DNA of 64,000 bases, taken from contig NZ_JALIQS010000001.1 of assembly GCF_024704725.1 (NCBI RefSeq), positions 310,001 to 374,000 on the forward strand, read 5' to 3'. Origin of the DNA: Shinella sp. CPCC 101442 (GTDB taxonomy: Bacteria > Pseudomonadota > Alphaproteobacteria > Rhizobiales > Rhizobiaceae). This document shows, in pieces, positions 61,175 through 64,000 of the stretch. The translations under genes were made by a program, and so were the position numbers. Within the stretch, counting starts at the first letter, position 1. The number at the start of each line of letters is the position of its first letter. The notes under the pieces were generated by a model. The model was not told the DNA's origin, ran no database searches, and worked only from the letters and a program-made list of their open reading frames with translations.

Positions 61175-63015
61175 GATGCCACCCGTGTCTCGACCAATGA
61201 CCGGCGCTCGCGCTCGGCGAAAGCCGGTAGCGTCTTGGAGGCCGAAAGCAGCGTTCGCGTATAGTCGTGCTGCGGATCGGAAAACAGCCGCTCGGTCGCC
61301 TCCATCTCGACGATGCGTCCGTCCTGCATCACCGCGATACGGTCGCAGACATGGCGGACCACCGAAAGGTCGTGGGAAATGAAGAGGTAGGTCAGGCCGA
61401 GATCCCGCTGCAGTTCGCGCAACAGGTTGAGGACCTGCGCCTGGATCGACACGTCGAGCGCCGAGACCGGCTCGTCGCAGATGATCAGCGCCGGGTTGAG
61501 CGCCAGCGCCCGGGCGATGCCGATCCTCTGGCGCTGCCCGCCGGAAAATTCGGCGGGAAAGCGATTGTAGTGCTCGGGATTGAGGCCGACGAGTTCCATC
61601 AGGTGGCGTACCTTCTGCCGCCGCTCCTCGCCGCTTGCAATGCCATGCAGACGGAAGGGATCGCCGATGATGGCGCCCACGCGGCGACGGGGATTGAGGG
61701 AGCCGAAGGGGTCCTGGAAGACGAGTTGCACCTGTTGGCGCATCTCGCGCCATTGCCGCGCATCGAGCGTGCCCATGTCACGGCCAAGCACGCGCACGCG
61801 GCCGGAGGTCGCCGGCACGAGCCCGGCGACGATGCGCGCCAGCGTGGATTTCCCGCAGCCGCTTTCGCCGACCAGCCCGACCGTCTCGCCGCGCCCGACC
61901 GTCAGGTCGATGCCCTTCAGCACGTCGAGCGACCGCTTCGGACCGAAGAAACTGCCGACCTGGTAGGTGAGACGCACATCCTCGACCTCCGCCACCGGCT
62001 CGGGTGCCGCTGATTTCGTCGCAGCGACTGCGGCAGGGGCGACCGGCCGAACCATACTTGCCCCTTCCTCCAGCCAACAGAGGGCTTCGACGCCGTCGCT
62101 GTAGCGGCGCAGCGGCGGCGGCTCGCTGGAACAGCGCGGCAGGGCCTCCGCACAGCGCGGCGCGAAAACGCAGCCGGCAGGCGTCGCAAGAAGGCTCGGC
62201 GGCCGGCCACCAATCGGGGCAAGCTCGGTGCCGGGGCGGTAATTTGCAGGCGTCGAGCGCAGAAGCCCGGCGGTATAAGGATGTGCCGGCGCACGAAAAA
62301 CGTCCGCCGCCCCGCCATATTCCAGCCGGTTCCCGGCATACATCACCATGACGTCGTCCGCGACGCTGGAGAGCAGGCCAAGATCGTGGGTGATGAGGAT
62401 GACCGTCGTACCGAATTCGCGCCGCATGGTATCGAGCAGTGCCACGATCTGCGCCTGCACGGTGACGTCGAGTGCGGTCGTCGGCTCGTCCGCGATAACG
62501 AGCGCTGGCTTCAGGATCAGGGCCATGGCGATCATCACGCGTTGGCGCATGCCGCCGGAAAACTGATGCGGATAATCGTCGAAGCGTTCGGCGGGGGATG
62601 GGATGCCGACCTTGCCGAGCATGTCGACGACGCGCGCCCGCGCCTCCGCCGGGCTGATTTTTTCGTGTGCATGCAGCACCTCGGCGATCTGCGCGCCGAT
62701 GGTATAAAAGGGATGCAGGCTCGAAAGCGGATCCTGGAAGATCATGCCGATACGCCCGCCGCGCAGGCGGCGCATCTCCTCCTGCGGCAGGCCGATGAGA
62801 TTGCGCCCTTCGAACCAGACCTCGCCACCGATGTCGGCATTGGGCAGGAGCCCCATCACCGCCTGGGTCAAGACACTCTTGCCCGATCCGGATTCCCCGG
62901 CAATGCCGAACAGCGAGCCCGGTTTGATGGAGAAGGAGACGTTGCGCACCGCATGCACGGTGCCGTCCTCGGTCGGGATATCGACGGTGAGACCCTTCGC
63001 TTCAAGAATAGCCAA
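61171..63015 (-). CDS. Dipeptide ABC transporter ATPase, DppD-DppF fusion
   Basis: A 614-residue protein with two complete ATPase domains. Domain 1 (about 1-265) has [12 protein letters not shown], signature FSGGMRQR and [12 protein letters not shown], with the oligopeptide C-terminal region containing Cys residues in [15 protein letters not shown], possibly an iron-sulfur site. Domain 2 (about 345-600) has [12 protein letters not shown], signature FSGGQRQR and [12 protein letters not shown]. In most systems these are separate DppD and DppF proteins; the fused form is common in rhizobia. It starts 75 bases after the binding-protein gene. Confidence 0.93.
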   Translation of the reverse strand: MAILEAKGLTVDIPTEDGTVHAVRNVSFSIKPGSLFGIAGESGSGKSVLTQAVMGLLPNADIGGEVWFEGRNLIGLPQEEMRRLRGGRIGMIFQDPLSSLHPFYTIGAQIAEVLHAHEKISPAEARARVVDMLGKVGIPSPAERFDDYPHQFSGGMRQRVMIAMALILKPALVIADEPTTALDVTVQAQIVALLDTMRREFGTTVILITHDLGLLSSVADDVMVMYAGNRLEYGGAADVFRAPAHPYTAGLLRSTPANYRPGTELAPIGGRPPSLLATPAGCVFAPRCAEALPRCSSEPPPLRRYSDGVEALCWLEEGASMVRPVAPAAVAATKSAAPEPVAEVEDVRLTYQVGSFFGPKRSLDVLKGIDLTVGRGETVGLVGESGCGKSTLARIVAGLVPATSGRVRVLGRDMGTLDARQWREMRQQVQLVFQDPFGSLNPRRRVGAIIGDPFRLHGIASGEERRQKVRHLMELVGLNPEHYNRFPAEFSGGQRQRIGIARALALNPALIICDEPVSALDVSIQAQVLNLLRELQRDLGLTYLFISHDLSVVRHVCDRIAVMQDGRIVEMEATERLFSDPQHDYTRTLLSASKTLPAFAERERRSLVETRVAS

Positions 63016-63049
63016 GCCAGAACCCGTTCGTCTGCAGAGGAAAGGAAAT

Positions 63050-63075
63050 GCCGGCGGCGACGGGTCGCCGCCGGC
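63050..63075 (-). repeat. Intercistronic GC hairpin after the dipeptide binding-protein gene
   Basis: GCCGGCGGCGA (63050-63060) and TCGCCGCCGGC (63065-63075) form a perfect 11-bp stem with loop CGGG. It lies 15 bases beyond the binding-protein stop on the minus strand and has no T-run. It is the fourth such element after a binding-protein gene in this window. Confidence 0.75.
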
Positions 63076-63090
63076 TGGGATTTCAGCCGA

Positions 63091-64000
63091 TCAGCGTTCC
63101 AGCCAGAGGTTGGTCCAGTCGCCTTCGACGCCCAGCGCATAGGGCTGGTAGTTCTTTACCGCCTCGCTGCGATAACGCGGGTTCTTGTTGGCGATCAGCG
63201 GCACGACCGGTGAATCCGCCATCACCAGTTCATCGACCTCGGCCCAGAGCTTGGCCGTCTCCTCGGGCGTCGTGGCATTGATCGCATTGGTGGCGATCTC
63301 GTTGGCCTTCGGATTGTTGTAGTCGGTATAGTTATAGGTCTGGTGCGTGCCGTCGAAGGTGAACTGCGGTTGGAAGACCGAGCGCGCCGCGCCGCCCACC
63401 CAGTCCGGCGTCCAGCCCACGGGCGCGATGTCCCAGGTGCCTTCCTTGGTGTTGACCGGGTTGGTCATGAACTTGGAGTAATAGTCGGCCGCGGTGACCG
63501 GCGTCATTTCCAGCGTGATCCCGGCGCGCGCAAGGCTCGCCTGCAGCGTTGCGGCGGTCGCCACCTCCAGGTCCTTGTTGCGATAGGGCATCTTCAGCGT
63601 GATGCCATCGGGGAAGCCGGCTTCGGTCAGCAGGGCCTTGGCTTTTTCCGGATCGCCCTTCGCTTCCGGCGAGGGATAGAGGTCGAACTTGTGATGGCCA
63701 AGCACGCCGATGCCGAAAATGCCGTTTGCCGGCTCGGCGACGGTCGCTCCGCCCCATTGCTGCACGATGGCCGCCTTGTCGACGGCGTATTGCAGCGCCT
63801 GGCGCACGCGCAGATCCTTCAGCGCGCCCTTGTTGTTGTCCGACACCGTGTTGATGAACAGGAAGTTCGTGTTGCCGGAGGACATCGCCGTCAGCTTCTC
63901 GTCACCGGTGGCGGCAAGCGTGGCGAGGATCGCGGTCGGCACGTTGATGTCATAGGCAAGGTCGGCATCGCCGGACTGAAGCTGCTGCATGATCGCGTCG
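63091..64000 (-). CDS. Dipeptide/oligopeptide-binding protein (SBP family 5), C-terminal part
   Basis: The gene runs off the right edge; about 303 C-terminal residues are visible and the frame is open to base 64000. Conserved family 5 features are LQSGDADLAYDI, DLRVRQALQYAVDKAAIVQ and KAKALLTEAGFPDGITLKM. The signal peptide and first lobe are outside. It is the promoter-proximal gene of the peptide importer and proline-peptidase operon. Confidence 0.9.
   Translation of the reverse strand, partial: DAIMQQLQSGDADLAYDINVPTAILATLAATGDEKLTAMSSGNTNFLFINTVSDNNKGALKDLRVRQALQYAVDKAAIVQQWGGATVAEPANGIFGIGVLGHHKFDLYPSPEAKGDPEKAKALLTEAGFPDGITLKMPYRNKDLEVATAATLQASLARAGITLEMTPVTAADYYSKFMTNPVNTKEGTWDIAPVGWTPDWVGGAARSVFQPQFTFDGTHQTYNYTDYNNPKANEIATNAINATTPEETAKLWAEVDELVMADSPVVPLIANKNPRYRSEAVKNYQPYALGVEGDWTNLWLER

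Noticed and set aside
1-64000. CRISPR arrays, tRNA or rRNA genes, insertion sequences, prophage or integrase genes
   Set aside because: No regularly spaced repeats, no cloverleaf or rRNA-like sequence and no transposase or integrase motif were seen on either strand.

Overview
This is 64 kb of GC-rich, gene-dense DNA, almost certainly from an alphaproteobacterium of the Rhizobiales (Rhizobium / Agrobacterium / Ensifer / Shinella type). The inference rests on the high density of ABC uptake operons and LysR/LacI regulators, a pseudoazurin gene, a ribitol operon with a single-domain ABC ATPase, and two palindromic intergenic repeats of a rhizobial look. There are no rRNA or tRNA genes, CRISPR arrays, transposases or phage genes. 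The content is accessory-type catabolism, as found on a secondary chromosome, megaplasmid or the variable part of a chromosome.

Layout. 1-6.0 kb: the tail of an MalK-type ATPase, a YtcJ-like amidohydrolase and a polyamine-type ABC importer (ATPase, two permeases, binding protein). 6.0-6.6 kb: pseudoazurin behind an FNR/NnrR-like box. 6.6-14.9 kb: a thioesterase, a LysR regulator and an eight-gene minus-strand operon (amino-acid ABC importer, class III aminotransferase, beta-keto-acid cleavage enzyme, GNAT acetyltransferase, acetylpolyamine-type deacetylase). 15-19.9 kb: a divergent CDF protein, an ankyrin protein, an isolated ureidoglycine aminohydrolase, an MFS carrier and a LysR regulator. 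19.9-24.2 kb: malonyl-CoA synthetase and a lone maltooligosyltrehalose synthase. 24.2-31.1 kb: a ribitol operon (ribulokinase, ribitol 2-dehydrogenase, three-component ABC importer) with a divergent LacI regulator and two operator-like palindromes. 31.2-33.9 kb: an orphan KdpD whose phosphoacceptor His is Asn. 34.2-39.1 kb: XdhC, UbiX, UbiD and two tandem ACMSD-like amidohydrolases, one lacking its HxH metal motif. 39.5-45.8 kb: a G3E GTPase, a three-subunit molybdenum hydroxylase and a xanthine/uracil-type permease. 45.9-56.1 kb: a LysR regulator, a class II aldolase-like gene, a cytosine-deaminase-like amidohydrolase, a nucleoside/BMP-type ABC importer with duplicated binding proteins and another LysR regulator. 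56.1-64 kb: Xaa-Pro aminopeptidase, prolyl aminopeptidase and a dipeptide ABC importer that runs off the right edge.

The strongest candidate for an undescribed system is the 6.6-14.9 kb block. Its enzyme families match, step for step, the aerobic beta-lysine pathway known from classical Pseudomonas enzymology (N6-acetylation, transamination to a 3-keto acid, acetyl-CoA-dependent cleavage, CoA release, deacetylation to 4-aminobutyrate). The second candidate is the pair of adjacent Mo-hydroxylase and UbiD/amidohydrolase operons, which look like a route for a heterocyclic or aromatic carboxylate that enters through a purine-type permease.

Other recurring features are a perfect 11-12 bp GC hairpin directly after the substrate-binding-protein gene in four separate ABC operons, and two palindromic elements that supply gene stop codons. 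Start codons were chosen from ribosome-binding-site spacing and conserved N-termini. All functions are inferred from family resemblance read by eye; no database search was possible.
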